NCBI RefSeq assembly: GCF_024505055.1
Contig: NZ_JANIBL010000052.1
Coordinates: 1-36,562 of the forward strand
Length of the DNA: 36,562 nucleotides
Reading direction: 5' to 3'
Origin: Methylomonas rosea
GTDB lineage: Bacteria; Pseudomonadota; Gammaproteobacteria; Methylococcales; Methylomonadaceae
Shown: one piece after another, positions 26,187-36,562 of the stretch
Position numbering within the stretch: position 1 is the stretch's first letter
Layout: every line of letters starts with the position of its first letter
The notes under the pieces: model-generated
Database searches by the model: none
The model's input: the letters and a program-made list of their open reading frames with translations, nothing else
Told to the model about the DNA's origin: nothing
Made by a program: the position numbers and the translations under genes

Positions 26187-26456
26187 CTACTCAAGCACTT
26201 GAAAGAAGGTTTCGTTTTCCTTGATCATGCCCAGTTCATAGCGGGCGCGTTCTTCGATGGTTTCCAAACCGCGGCGCAAATCCAGCACCTCGGCATACAA
26301 GGAATCATTGCGTTCCTTTTTTTCCTGCGCTTCCTTGGTCAGGGTGTCGAGTCGTTCCCGATAATCGCTAATCTGCGAGACGCTGGCATCACCTAGCCAC
26401 AACCGATACTGGAAGTGAACAATTAACAGGATGATGATGGCGATCAGGGTTTTAAT
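26187..26456 (-). CDS. ftsB: Cell division protein FtsB, probable ATT start
   Basis: Bitopic division protein that joins FtsL and FtsQ in the divisome. The coiled-coil and C-terminal block (GLETIEERARYELGMIKENE) is clear. The only standard start in frame is TTG at 26402, which would remove the membrane helix. Reading back in frame gives KTLIAIIILLIVHFQYRLW, the normal FtsB membrane segment, before a TGA stop is reached. The codon in front of that Lys is ATT (26454-26456), giving 89 residues, the usual length. A CTG four codons in is the other option. So an ATT, or less likely CTG, start is inferred. The region upstream is filled by a repeat element next to eno. Confidence 0.85.
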   Translation of the reverse strand: MKTLIAIIILLIVHFQYRLWLGDASVSQISDYRERLDTLTKEAQEKKERNDSLYAEVLDLRRGLETIEERARYELGMIKENETFFQVLE

Positions 26457-26472
26457 GGCTGTATCTCAGCAA

Positions 26473-26556
26473 TGTAGGTTGGGTTACGCTCGATAGAGCG
26501 CAACCCAACATTGTAAAACAAACATGTCGGGTTACGCTTCGCTAACCCAACCTACA
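26473..26556. repeat. 84-bp inverted-repeat element between eno and ftsB
   Basis: Perfect 14-bp inverted ends TGTAGGTTGGGTTA (26473-26486) and TAACCCAACCTACA (26543-26556), with a strong internal hairpin in the left half (GGGTT..CGCTC with GAGCG..AACCC). The right end is the base next to the eno stop codon; the left end is 16 nt before the ftsB ATT. Sequences of this GTAGGTTGGGTT type are known as dispersed intergenic repeats in many bacteria. No coding capacity. Confidence 0.8.
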
Positions 26557-27852
<1,296 letters not shown>

Positions 27853-28686
27853 CTATAGTGTGGTTTCAATCAGGCTGGTGGATTTAACAGCCCGGTCTAT
27901 CGTTACTAACATTTCCAATAATTCTTTCATGCGGTGCAAGGGCCAGGAATTGGGGCCGTCGCTCAACGCTTCTTCGGGTTTGGGATGTGATTCCATGAAA
28001 AGCCCCGCAATGCCCACTGCGACTGCCGCGCGGGCCAACACCGGCACATGCTCGCGCTGACCGCCGGAGACATTGCCTTGCCCGCCCGGTAACTGCACGG
28101 AATGAGTGGCATCGAATACTACCGGGCAACCGGTGTCGCGCATCACGGCGAGTGAGCGCATATCTGAAACCAAATTATTATAGCCAAACGACACGCCGCG
28201 CTCGCAAACCATGATTTGCTGATTGCCGGTGGCTTTGGCTTTGGCAGCCACGTTGGCCATATCCCAGGGCGCTAAAAACTGGCCTTTTTTGATATTGACC
28301 GGCTTGCCCAGCGCCGCGACGCTTTGAATAAAATTGGTCTGGCGGCACAAAAACGCCGGTGTTTGCAACACGTCGACCACCGCCGCGACTTCTTCTAACG
28401 GTGTGTCTTCATGCACGTCGGTCAATACCGGCACATGCAATTGCTGCTTCACTTTTTCCAGGATCTGCAAACCTTTTTCGAGGCCAGGACCACGAAAGCT
28501 GCCCAGTGACGAACGATTGGCCTTGTCGAACGAAGATTTATAAATAAACGGAATATTCAGCTCGTCGGCTATTTCTTTCAATTTACCGGCGGTATCCAGG
28601 GTCATTTGTTCGCTTTCGATCACACAGGTGCCGGCGATCAGGAAAAACGGCTTATCCAAGCCGACTTCGAAATTACATAATTGCAT
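27853..28686 (-). CDS. kdsA: 3-deoxy-8-phosphooctulonate (KDO 8-phosphate) synthase
   Basis: Condenses phosphoenolpyruvate with arabinose 5-phosphate to make KDO 8-phosphate for lipopolysaccharide. The 277-residue protein has [45 protein letters not shown] and [16 protein letters not shown]. Its position between pyrG (2 bp) and eno (9 bp) is the common gammaproteobacterial order and places the enzyme supplying PEP next to one using it. Confidence 0.97.
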   Translation of the reverse strand: MQLCNFEVGLDKPFFLIAGTCVIESEQMTLDTAGKLKEIADELNIPFIYKSSFDKANRSSLGSFRGPGLEKGLQILEKVKQQLHVPVLTDVHEDTPLEEVAAVVDVLQTPAFLCRQTNFIQSVAALGKPVNIKKGQFLAPWDMANVAAKAKATGNQQIMVCERGVSFGYNNLVSDMRSLAVMRDTGCPVVFDATHSVQLPGGQGNVSGGQREHVPVLARAAVAVGIAGLFMESHPKPEEALSDGPNSWPLHRMKELLEMLVTIDRAVKSTSLIETTL

Positions 28687-28688
28687 GT

Positions 28689-30335
<1,647 letters not shown>

Positions 30336-30446
30336 TTAGCGAATAGCAAGGGGGTCGAAAAGCGGCAAATTCTAACAGTTTTATAGCGCAATTGCCTTTT
30401 TAATTGCCAAAGCAAGCTCAGCAGGGGGCTAGATAACCGAAAAATA

Positions 30447-31919
30447 TCAACGACATTCGGTCGTAAACACCAACTGATTTTTGCCGCGCTGCTTGGCCAC
30501 ATACATCGCGTCGTCGGCGCATTTAATCAACAACTCGGCTTCGGAATGATCGGTGGGATACATGGCAATGCCGATGCTGGCCCCTATTTTGACGGTCTCA
30601 TTATGAATTAAAAATGCTTGATTAACGGCTTTCAACACATTTTGCGCCACTTGCTTGGCCGCCAACACCGAGTGTAGCGAGGTCAGAACAAATACGAATT
30701 CATCGCCACCCAACCGGGCGACGGTATCGACTTCGCGGCAACAATGCTCAAAACGCTTGGCCACTGCTTGCAGTAATTCATCGCCGGCATCGTGCCCCAT
30801 TTCGTCGTTAACGTCCTTGAAACCGTCCAAGTCAAGAAACAGCACCGCCAAAAATGTCGAATCACGCTTGGCGCGCAACAAGTCTTGCCGTAAGCGCTCG
30901 ACCAACAAACCGCGATTGGGCAAACCAGTGAGCTGGTCATGAAACGCCAGATACATTAATTGTTTTTCCTTACGCTCCTGTTCGCTGACATCGGTAATCG
31001 TGCACATAGTGATCTGATCGTTAAATTCGAACAGGGTTTGGGTGTTGATTTTCGCGACAAAGGTAGAGTTGTCGCGCCGTAACCCCAGCATTCGGGTGTT
31101 ATCCGCGACGATCAATTGCTTTAAAGGTTTACCGATCAAGACCTGCTCGCCGTATCCGAATAACTGACTGGCCGTCTTATTGGCGGAACGCACACATTCG
31201 TCACGACCATACAAAATGATACCGGTCTCGATGGAATCGATGATATTGCGCAAGGCTTGAACATTGCCCTGGGATTGCTTGATTTGCGCCAACAGGCGTT
31301 TGCAGACCAGGGCAAAATTCAGCAGCGCGAGCAGCAGCAAACTGGCTTGCAAGCTGCGCAGATAAAACACTTCCCTGGTAGCATTTAGCTCCAACGCAGT
31401 GGTCAGATCATTCATCAAAGCCAACAGTTGGGTGTTATGCATCAACAATGTCCGCAATGCCGACCGCAAAACCTCGGCATCAATCCCTACGCCACCCAAC
31501 TCAACCGGCAATAAGCGTTTGTGGATCAGCGTCCAAAGCTGGGACGCCGAGCCGGTAATCATTTGCGTATTGGGAGCTTGGGTGGCAGCCAGGTAAACCG
31601 GTTTGCCATCACCGCTACTGGTAATACCGCCTTGCAAAAAACCGTTTAAGGTTTTATCGAACAAGTCGACGGCATTGGAAAATTCGGTAAAAGCGCTGAG
31701 CTTTTCCATGTCGGTTTGCGCAACATGCAACATCAGCAAAGATTTGGTCATCCGCTGTGACAACATGCGTTGGCGGCCTGATAAGTTTATTGCCACCGCG
31801 CTCTTTTCCAGCTTTGCGGAAATCCAAAAATTAAGCCCCAGCGCGACCGCATCAAACACGATGAATAACACCACCGGAATAAAAATCGCCGGAAGTTTGC
31901 CGCGAGTCTTTTCGGTCAT
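30447..31919 (-). CDS. Membrane diguanylate cyclase with PilJ-type sensor and PAS domain
   Basis: Predicted to make cyclic di-GMP. Order in 490 residues: membrane helix (9-32); periplasmic sensor of the type IV pili methyl-accepting N-terminal kind (NLSGRQRMLSQRMTKS at 45-60); second helix (187-209); PAS (about 222-312); GGDEF domain (about 322-486) with intact RLGGDEF (GGDEF at 404-408) and an inhibitory I-site R395EVD398. So it should be active and product-inhibited. It starts 13 bp after a tiny membrane protein gene, in an apparent operon with tilS. The signal is unknown. This sensor is seen in nitrate/nitrite sensors too, but nitrate sensing is not shown here. Confidence 0.93.
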   Translation of the reverse strand: MTEKTRGKLPAIFIPVVLFIVFDAVALGLNFWISAKLEKSAVAINLSGRQRMLSQRMTKSLLMLHVAQTDMEKLSAFTEFSNAVDLFDKTLNGFLQGGITSSGDGKPVYLAATQAPNTQMITGSASQLWTLIHKRLLPVELGGVGIDAEVLRSALRTLLMHNTQLLALMNDLTTALELNATREVFYLRSLQASLLLLALLNFALVCKRLLAQIKQSQGNVQALRNIIDSIETGIILYGRDECVRSANKTASQLFGYGEQVLIGKPLKQLIVADNTRMLGLRRDNSTFVAKINTQTLFEFNDQITMCTITDVSEQERKEKQLMYLAFHDQLTGLPNRGLLVERLRQDLLRAKRDSTFLAVLFLDLDGFKDVNDEMGHDAGDELLQAVAKRFEHCCREVDTVARLGGDEFVFVLTSLHSVLAAKQVAQNVLKAVNQAFLIHNETVKIGASIGIAMYPTDHSEAELLIKCADDAMYVAKQRGKNQLVFTTECR

Positions 31920-31932
31920 GTCAGGGTGCCGC

Positions 31933-32130
31933 TTAAAAGCCCTGGTCTACGCCATTTTGTAACTTGGGCCACGTGCTAAATGCAAACACCCAAATCATGA
32001 TGACATTAAGCACCGGTATCAATAAAACTAGGGTCCAGCGCCCGTCGAATCCGGCTTTTTCCAAAATCCGATAGCCCAGCCACAAGCAAAACAGCATAAA
32101 TAGCGGCAACAACACGAAAAATAGTTCCAT
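31933..32130 (-). CDS. Small membrane protein, paralogue of its neighbour (DUF5684-like)
   Basis: A 65-residue hydrophobic protein with two membrane helices around a short loop. The frame runs to 32229, but the ATG at 32130 (MELFFVLLPL) is preceded by AAGGAGG. The core KAGFDGRWTLVLLIPVLNVI followed by AFSTWPK aligns with KAGLNPAWAALVFLPVFGLL and AFQEWPN in the upstream gene, so the two are paralogues from a tandem duplication. The KAG-x3-W-x3-IPV pattern recalls the small membrane DUF5684-type families; that link is by memory of the pattern and tentative. It lies 2 bp after its paralogue and 13 bp before the diguanylate cyclase. Function unknown. Confidence 0.82.
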   Translation of the reverse strand: MELFFVLLPLFMLFCLWLGYRILEKAGFDGRWTLVLLIPVLNVIMIWVFAFSTWPKLQNGVDQGF

Positions 32131-32132
32131 GA

Positions 32133-32327
32133 CTAGCCCTCCTTTTTTGCATTTGGCCATTCTTGGAACGCCAGTTGCGCAAACACGATCAGCAATCCAA
32201 AGACCGGCAAAAACACCAATGCCGCCCACGCCGGATTCAGACCGGCTTTTTTATAGATCAAGATCGCCGGGATTGCGATCATCATGCCCACGATCATGGC
32301 CTGAAGTATCTCGGGAAACATCAACAT
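32133..32327 (-). CDS. Small membrane protein, paralogue of its neighbour (DUF5684-like)
   Basis: A 64-residue protein with two hydrophobic helices (about 8-25 and 34-53). The ATG at 32327 has TTAGGAGGTG about 4 nt upstream, among the strongest ribosome sites in the window, which suggests good expression. It shares the KAG, Trp, PV and AF-x2-WP positions with the next gene, at about one third identity over the core. Starts 31 bp after tilS on the same strand. Function unknown. Confidence 0.8.
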   Translation of the reverse strand: MLMFPEILQAMIVGMMIAIPAILIYKKAGLNPAWAALVFLPVFGLLIVFAQLAFQEWPNAKKEG

Positions 32328-32358
32328 GACACCTCCTAACGGTTTTCGTTACCTATCA

Positions 32359-33687
32359 TTACATGCTTTCGGACGCTCGCCAATCCAATTGGTAACAACC
32401 GTCCGCCTCGCTAAGCCACGCCCATTCCGCTACCCATAAGCCGGCGACCGCAGCCAGACGACCATCCAGATAAATCAACGGCCTAATGTCTCTTTCCCAA
32501 GGCGGAACCCCTGCCTCCTGGTAGAGTTTTTTTAGAAAATGATGACCGGCTCGACCAGGCAATTTAAGCTTTTCCCCGCCTCGCCTTGGCTCCACCGTTA
32601 CTTCAGCATTATTCCACAAGTTTTTGGATAGCCCAGCCGATGCAATGCTTCTGGACAACACATAGCCATTGCTTAAGATTATCCGCTCCTGCTCTTGTAT
32701 CCACGGATTTGTCTGGACTTCCTTTTGCAAGCATTGCTCGGGGATGCAATACAATTTTTCCCGATATTTTCTGATGATGCTGCCCTGGATACATACTTGC
32801 GCCGTTGCATCGCACCGCCCACAGACCAGCTGCTCGACCAGCGTTTGCAACACCGCCTGACTCGGCGGCTTCAAACCCATGCGGCGCAACCAGTACCGCA
32901 AAAGACAATTCAATTGCGTCGCCGTGATCGCTGATAAATCGGCGATATTAAAACTGCCATCGGTCGGATCGAAAACCGTCGGCAAGGTCTGCTCCGCCCA
33001 AGCCTCTATCATCTGTGCCGCGTCGCCACAGTGCTTGGCCGAACGCGCAACCGTTTTATCCAGCGCCGGCCAGCGCTGTTTCAATACAGGCAGGATTTCG
33101 TTACGCAGGTAGTTGCGGTCGAAATCGCTGCTTTGATTGCTGGGATCTTCCACCCAGTGTAAACCGTGCGTTTGCGCATACCGCTGTATATCGACCTTAG
33201 CCACCTCCAATAGCGGCCGCAGCAGTTGCCCTCTCCCAAAAGCACTCGCAATCGGCATTCCAGCCAAGCCTGACACGCCGGCACCGCGGAACAATTGCAA
33301 CAGTAAGGTTTCCATCTGATCCTCGCGATGCTGGGCCAGCAGGATAACATCGTCGACAGCCAATAATTGCCGCAACGCCCGATATCGCGCCTCGCGTGCC
33401 GCAGCTTCCGGGCTTTCGCCGTTACTGGCCCGCGCATCTACCGTTAACAATTCAAAGTCCACGCCTAAGCGTTCTGCCTGCCGACGACAATGTTCGCCCC
33501 ATCCCGCTGACTCAGCTTGCAAGCCGTGATCGACATAAACGGCGACGATCTTGCCGGCGAACGCCGGCAAACCCACGCACAAATCCAGCAGCACAGTCGA
33601 GTCCAAGCCGCCGCTATAGGCGACGAACACTTTCCGGCACGTGGCAGGCAATAGCGCAGCAACAGTCTGCGGATTGAGATCGGGCAT
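32359..33687 (-). CDS. tilS: tRNA(Ile)-lysidine synthase
   Basis: Adds lysine to cytidine 34 of the minor isoleucine tRNA so that it reads AUA. The 442-residue protein has the PP-loop ATPase motif YSGGLDS (24-30), the VDHGLQ block, LAQHREDQMETLLLQLFRGAG and RPLLEVAK; the C-terminal TilS domains follow (GGEKLKLPGR, FLKKLYQEAGVPPWERD). Full length. Order accA-tilS-pyrG is common in gammaproteobacteria, but here three extra genes lie between tilS and pyrG. Its ATG is only 11 bp beyond a terminator-like hairpin. Confidence 0.96.
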   Translation of the reverse strand: MPDLNPQTVAALLPATCRKVFVAYSGGLDSTVLLDLCVGLPAFAGKIVAVYVDHGLQAESAGWGEHCRRQAERLGVDFELLTVDARASNGESPEAAAREARYRALRQLLAVDDVILLAQHREDQMETLLLQLFRGAGVSGLAGMPIASAFGRGQLLRPLLEVAKVDIQRYAQTHGLHWVEDPSNQSSDFDRNYLRNEILPVLKQRWPALDKTVARSAKHCGDAAQMIEAWAEQTLPTVFDPTDGSFNIADLSAITATQLNCLLRYWLRRMGLKPPSQAVLQTLVEQLVCGRCDATAQVCIQGSIIRKYREKLYCIPEQCLQKEVQTNPWIQEQERIILSNGYVLSRSIASAGLSKNLWNNAEVTVEPRRGGEKLKLPGRAGHHFLKKLYQEAGVPPWERDIRPLIYLDGRLAAVAGLWVAEWAWLSEADGCYQLDWRASESM

Positions 33688-33698
33688 GGCTTACTCAC

Positions 33699-33726
33699 AA
33701 AAAAGGCCGATTTGACTCGGCCTTTT
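33699..33726 (-). terminator. Rho-independent terminator after accA
   Basis: On the minus strand a stem of ten pairs (33717-33726 with 33701-33710) with a 6-nt loop runs into six T. It lies 27 bp after the accA stop and only 11 bp before the tilS ATG, so some read-through or a separate promoter must serve tilS. Confidence 0.8.
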
Positions 33727-33753
33727 ATTGAACAACTAATTTGACTGACAGTT

Positions 33754-34728
33754 TTATTTGACTGGCTCTTCGATATAGGAGCCAAATCGCATAATGCGTT
33801 GATAGCGCCTTTCCAACAGCAAATCCATATTTTCAGCCTGTTGCTGCAGATCGTTAAGATGCCTGACCAACGCGTCTTGTAGATTGGCGGCAATCTTTTC
33901 GAAATTGCGATGACCACCACCAACCGGCTCGCGAATCACTTCATCCAGAAAACCTTGCTCACGTACGCGGTCCGAGGTAATACCCATCGCTTCCGCCGCC
34001 AATTGGGCTTTGTCGGCGCTTTTCCATAGAATCGAGGCGCAACCTTCGGGAGAGATAACCGCATAGGTACTGTATTCCAGCATCAATAATCTATCGCCCA
34101 CACCGATAGCCAAAGCCCCACCGGAACCGCCCTCACCGATCACGGTGCAGATAACCGGCGTGCGTAGTTTGGACATTTCGAACAGGTTACGGGCGATAGC
34201 CTCGCTTTGCCCGCGCTCTTCGGCGCCAATACCCGGATAAGCGCCTGGGGTATCTATTAAACAGATGATAGGCAGTTTGAAACGCTCGGCCAACTTCATC
34301 ACACGTAAAGCTTTGCGATAACCTTCCGGACGCGGCATGCCGAAATTACGATAAATTTTTTCCTTGGTATCCCGGCCCTTCTGATGACCGATCACCACAA
34401 CCGGCTGTCCCAGCAAACGCGCCATCCCGCAGACTATCGCCGGATCGTCGGCATAGGAGCGGTCGCCATGCAGCTCGTGGAATTCTGTGAATATCAGCTC
34501 GATATAATCCAAGGTGTATGGCCGGCCGGGATGCCGGGATAATTGCGATATTTGCCAGTCCGACAAATCCGCGAAAATACTTTCGGTCAAACTCTCGCAT
34601 TTCTGTTCGAGTTGCTTCAAGGTTTCGGAAATGTCGAAATTATTGTCCAGCTCTACCTTACGCAGCTCTTCTATCTTGGCCTGGAGTTCGGCAATCGGCT
34701 GTTCGAAATCTAAGAATTTTAAATCCAT
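33754..34728 (-). CDS. accA: Acetyl-CoA carboxylase carboxyltransferase subunit alpha
   Basis: With AccD, transfers the carboxyl group from biotin carrier protein to acetyl-CoA, first step of fatty acid synthesis. The 324-residue protein has [18 protein letters not shown], the [11 protein letters not shown] and FHELHGDR blocks, and the crotonase-fold oxyanion region [39 protein letters not shown]. Full length. It is divergent from rarA. Confidence 0.98.
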   Translation of the reverse strand: MDLKFLDFEQPIAELQAKIEELRKVELDNNFDISETLKQLEQKCESLTESIFADLSDWQISQLSRHPGRPYTLDYIELIFTEFHELHGDRSYADDPAIVCGMARLLGQPVVVIGHQKGRDTKEKIYRNFGMPRPEGYRKALRVMKLAERFKLPIICLIDTPGAYPGIGAEERGQSEAIARNLFEMSKLRTPVICTVIGEGGSGGALAIGVGDRLLMLEYSTYAVISPEGCASILWKSADKAQLAAEAMGITSDRVREQGFLDEVIREPVGGGHRNFEKIAANLQDALVRHLNDLQQQAENMDLLLERRYQRIMRFGSYIEEPVK

Positions 34729-34816
34729 GTCAATCCGGCATTAGAATCAATAAAATGGCCGGCAATTCTAATGAAAAATGCCGTCATTGCCTATTTGTTT
34801 TACCGAGCCCCTGCAA

Positions 34817-36127
34817 ATGAAGAATGCTACCGCCTTTGATAATACCGCCTATGCGCCGCTTGCGGCCAGAATGCGGCCAACTACGCTAGACGATTTTATC
34901 GGTCAGCAGCATCTGCTGGGCAAGGGCAAATCGCTGCGCGTGGCTATCGAACAAGGTGCGCCTCACTCGCTGGTATTTTGGGGTCCACCCGGCGTCGGCA
35001 AAACCACCTTGGCCAAAATCATCGCCGCCAGCGCGCACTGCCATTTCATCGAATTGTCGGCGGTGATGGTCGGCGTGAAAGAAATCAGGGCGGCGGTAGC
35101 CGAGGCGGAAGAGGTTAAATACAGCCGAAATCTGAATACCGTGGTGTTTATCGACGAAATTCACCGCTTTTCCAAAAGCCAGCAAGATTCGTTGTTGGCG
35201 CCCATCGAAAGTGGCGCGATTATTTTATTCGGCGCCACCACGGAAAATCCCTCCTTCGAATTGAACAACGCCTTACTGTCCCGACTGCGAGTCTACGTGA
35301 TGCGCAGTATCGAATCCGAGGATCTGGAGGCCTTACTGCATAACGCTTTGACCGACACAGTACGCGGGCTGGGCAGCCGCAATTTGCTGATTGACTCGGA
35401 AGTGTTGACCATGGTCGCCAAGGCCGCCGACGGCGACGCCCGCCGCTGTTTAAACATCCTGCAAATCGCCGCCGATCTGGCGGAAAACATCGACGGCCGG
35501 GAAACCGTGAATCGCGATGTATTGGACGAAGTGCTGCTGGGCCATGCCAATCGCTTCGACAAGGGCGGCGATATTTTCTACGATCAAATTTCTGCCTTGC
35601 ATAAATCGGTGCGAGGTACCGACCCGGACGCCGCGCTTTACTGGTTTGCCAGAATGCTGGACGGCGGCTGCGACCCTTTGTATATCGCCCGCCGAGTCAT
35701 TCGGATGGCCTCCGAAGACATAGGCAACGCCGACCCGAGAGGCCTGGAACTAGCGTTGAATGCTACCAGCGCTTACGAGAGGCTAGGCAGCCCAGAAGGC
35801 GAACTATCGCTGGCGCAAGCCATCGTTTACCTGGCCTGCGCGCCGAAAAGCAATGCGGTTTACGTGGCCTACAAAGCCGCCATGGCTGACGCCCGCAATA
35901 GCGGCTCGCTAGACGTGCCTATCCATTTGCGCAACGCGCCAACCAAGTTAATGAAGGAACTGGGACATGGAGCGGAATATCGCTACGCCCATGATGAGAA
36001 AAACGCTTATGCCGCCGGCGAAAACTATTTCCCGGAATCCTTAAAAACCCGGCAGTATTATTTTCCGGTGGAACGCGGTTTGGAGATAAAAATAAAAGAG
36101 AAGCTGAATTTTTTGCGGAAATTATAA
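34817..36127 (+). CDS. rarA: Replication-associated recombination protein A (MgsA/RarA ATPase)
   Basis: AAA+ ATPase acting at stalled replication forks. The frame begins at 34778, but the ATG at 34817 (MKNATAFDNTAYAPLAARMRP) matches the usual family N-terminus, giving 436 residues; neither start has a clear ribosome site. Walker A is GPPGVGKT (56-63), Walker B VVFIDEIHRF, sensor 1 GATTENPSFE; the C-terminal tetramer domain has RMLDGGCDPLYIARR and MKELGHGAEYRYAH. Complete. Divergent from accA with 88 bp between starts. Confidence 0.96.
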   Translation: MKNATAFDNTAYAPLAARMRPTTLDDFIGQQHLLGKGKSLRVAIEQGAPHSLVFWGPPGVGKTTLAKIIAASAHCHFIELSAVMVGVKEIRAAVAEAEEVKYSRNLNTVVFIDEIHRFSKSQQDSLLAPIESGAIILFGATTENPSFELNNALLSRLRVYVMRSIESEDLEALLHNALTDTVRGLGSRNLLIDSEVLTMVAKAADGDARRCLNILQIAADLAENIDGRETVNRDVLDEVLLGHANRFDKGGDIFYDQISALHKSVRGTDPDAALYWFARMLDGGCDPLYIARRVIRMASEDIGNADPRGLELALNATSAYERLGSPEGELSLAQAIVYLACAPKSNAVYVAYKAAMADARNSGSLDVPIHLRNAPTKLMKELGHGAEYRYAHDEKNAYAAGENYFPESLKTRQYYFPVERGLEIKIKEKLNFLRKL

Positions 36128-36260
36128 GAACTGAAGCCTGGATGCAATCTTTTGGCGTCGATAATTTTAACTACAGCGAAACAACGTTAAAAACTCGATT
36201 ATAACTGGGATATATGGATAGCGAAATTAGCTGATTCGCTCCGCGCTTATGGTAGCGAGC
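36128..36260. other. Non-coding gap after rarA
   Basis: The 133 bp between the rarA stop and the minus-strand terminator show no credible gene and no hairpin that would end the rarA message. Confidence 0.5.
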
Positions 36261-36296
36261 AAAAAAAACTCCCGTAAACCAAGGAATCTACGGGAG
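36261..36296 (-). terminator. Rho-independent terminator on the minus strand
   Basis: An 8-bp stem CTCCCGTA/TACGGGAG (36269-36276, 36289-36296), 12-nt loop and then eight T on the minus strand (36261-36268). It serves the 53-residue gene upstream on that strand; a second 8-bp hairpin (36304-36311 with 36323-36330) precedes it. Confidence 0.85.
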
Positions 36297-36356
36297 CATG
36301 GAAGCAAACGAATGATGGAAGATCGTTTGCAAGTCTCTGACTATAGGAGAAAACTT

Positions 36357-36518
36357 TCAATTCTTAACTGCTTGAGCACGATTATTTAATAAAATCGTGC
36401 TCCATACTGCGGCTACCCCAAACATCATTGTTGACAATATAAATTGTCCTGAAACAAAAGCAACTATACCCAAAAAAGATACAGAACCAATAAACATGTC
36501 TTTTTTTAATTCGTTCAT
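36357..36518 (-). CDS. Short membrane protein, 53 residues
   Basis: A complete frame shorter than the usual size cut-offs. The ATG at 36518 has AGGTGG about 6 nt upstream, and the product has a charged start (MNELKKDM) and two hydrophobic stretches (about 9-24 and 26-44), ending in polar LNNRAQAVKN. A terminator closes the same transcript 60 bp further on. Start, ribosome site, composition and terminator support a real gene. The 3' part of the coding region folds into a 10-bp hairpin (36374-36383 with 36393-36402). I do not recognise the family. Confidence 0.65.
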   Translation of the reverse strand: MNELKKDMFIGSVSFLGIVAFVSGQFILSTMMFGVAAVWSTILLNNRAQAVKN

Positions 36519-36562
36519 TTGCGCCACCTAATATAAAAATAATAATTAAAACTGTTAATAAT

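Noticed and set aside
30390..30410. Possible hairpin between the cyclase and pyrG genes
   Set aside because: The two AATTGCC copies are direct, not inverted, so they cannot pair as a stem.

Overview
The window looks like chromosomal DNA of a gammaproteobacterium of moderate GC content. The NAD-dependent formate dehydrogenase operon, the dispersed intergenic repeats and the overall gene set would fit an aerobic methylotroph or methanotroph of the Methylococcales. That placement is an inference from gene content and order; no rRNA or methane oxidation gene is present. I see no tRNA, rRNA, CRISPR array, prophage or insertion sequence.

Layout. (1) 1-3733: a terminator of a gene left of the window, a tiny putative zinc-binding protein, a PhoA-type alkaline phosphatase and apolipoprotein N-acyltransferase (lnt), the three genes all on the minus strand. 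(2) 3836-9038: a 500-residue protein of unknown function converges on, and overlaps by 23 bp, a minus-strand cluster that reads DUF1244 protein, methyltransferase, SPOR-domain protein with a long acidic motif array, cytosolic 5'-nucleotidase. (3) 9151-11645: small hypothetical, yciB, yciI, bolA and a PpiC lipoprotein, tightly packed and closed by a strong hairpin. (4) 11689-18191: Fur-box-controlled bfd diverging from fdsG-fdsB-fdsA-fdhD(fdsC)-fdsD, a cytosolic molybdenum formate dehydrogenase. (5) 18220-23724: a type I secretion operon (ABC transporter, membrane fusion protein, atypical LuxR regulator, TolC-like outer membrane protein) with no substrate gene in the window. (6) 23836-34728: a long minus-strand housekeeping run reading accA, tilS, two tiny paralogous membrane proteins, a PilJ-type/PAS/GGDEF diguanylate cyclase, pyrG, kdsA, eno, ftsB, ispD, ispF, truD. 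(7) 34817-36562: rarA on the plus strand and a previously uncalled 53-residue membrane protein on the minus strand with its own terminator.

Main points of interest. ftsB has no ATG, GTG or TTG that would keep its membrane segment; its natural start appears to be an ATT codon, and an 84-bp inverted-repeat element begins at the base next to the eno stop codon and ends 16 nt before that ATT. Two paralogous 64- and 65-residue membrane proteins sit directly in front of a diguanylate cyclase. The type I secretion operon includes a LuxR protein whose receiver-like domain lacks the usual phosphorylation pocket. The SPOR protein carries about eight acidic-aromatic short motifs in a disordered cytoplasmic tail. 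The rest is ordinary housekeeping DNA, and I do not see a clearly new defence or mobile system.
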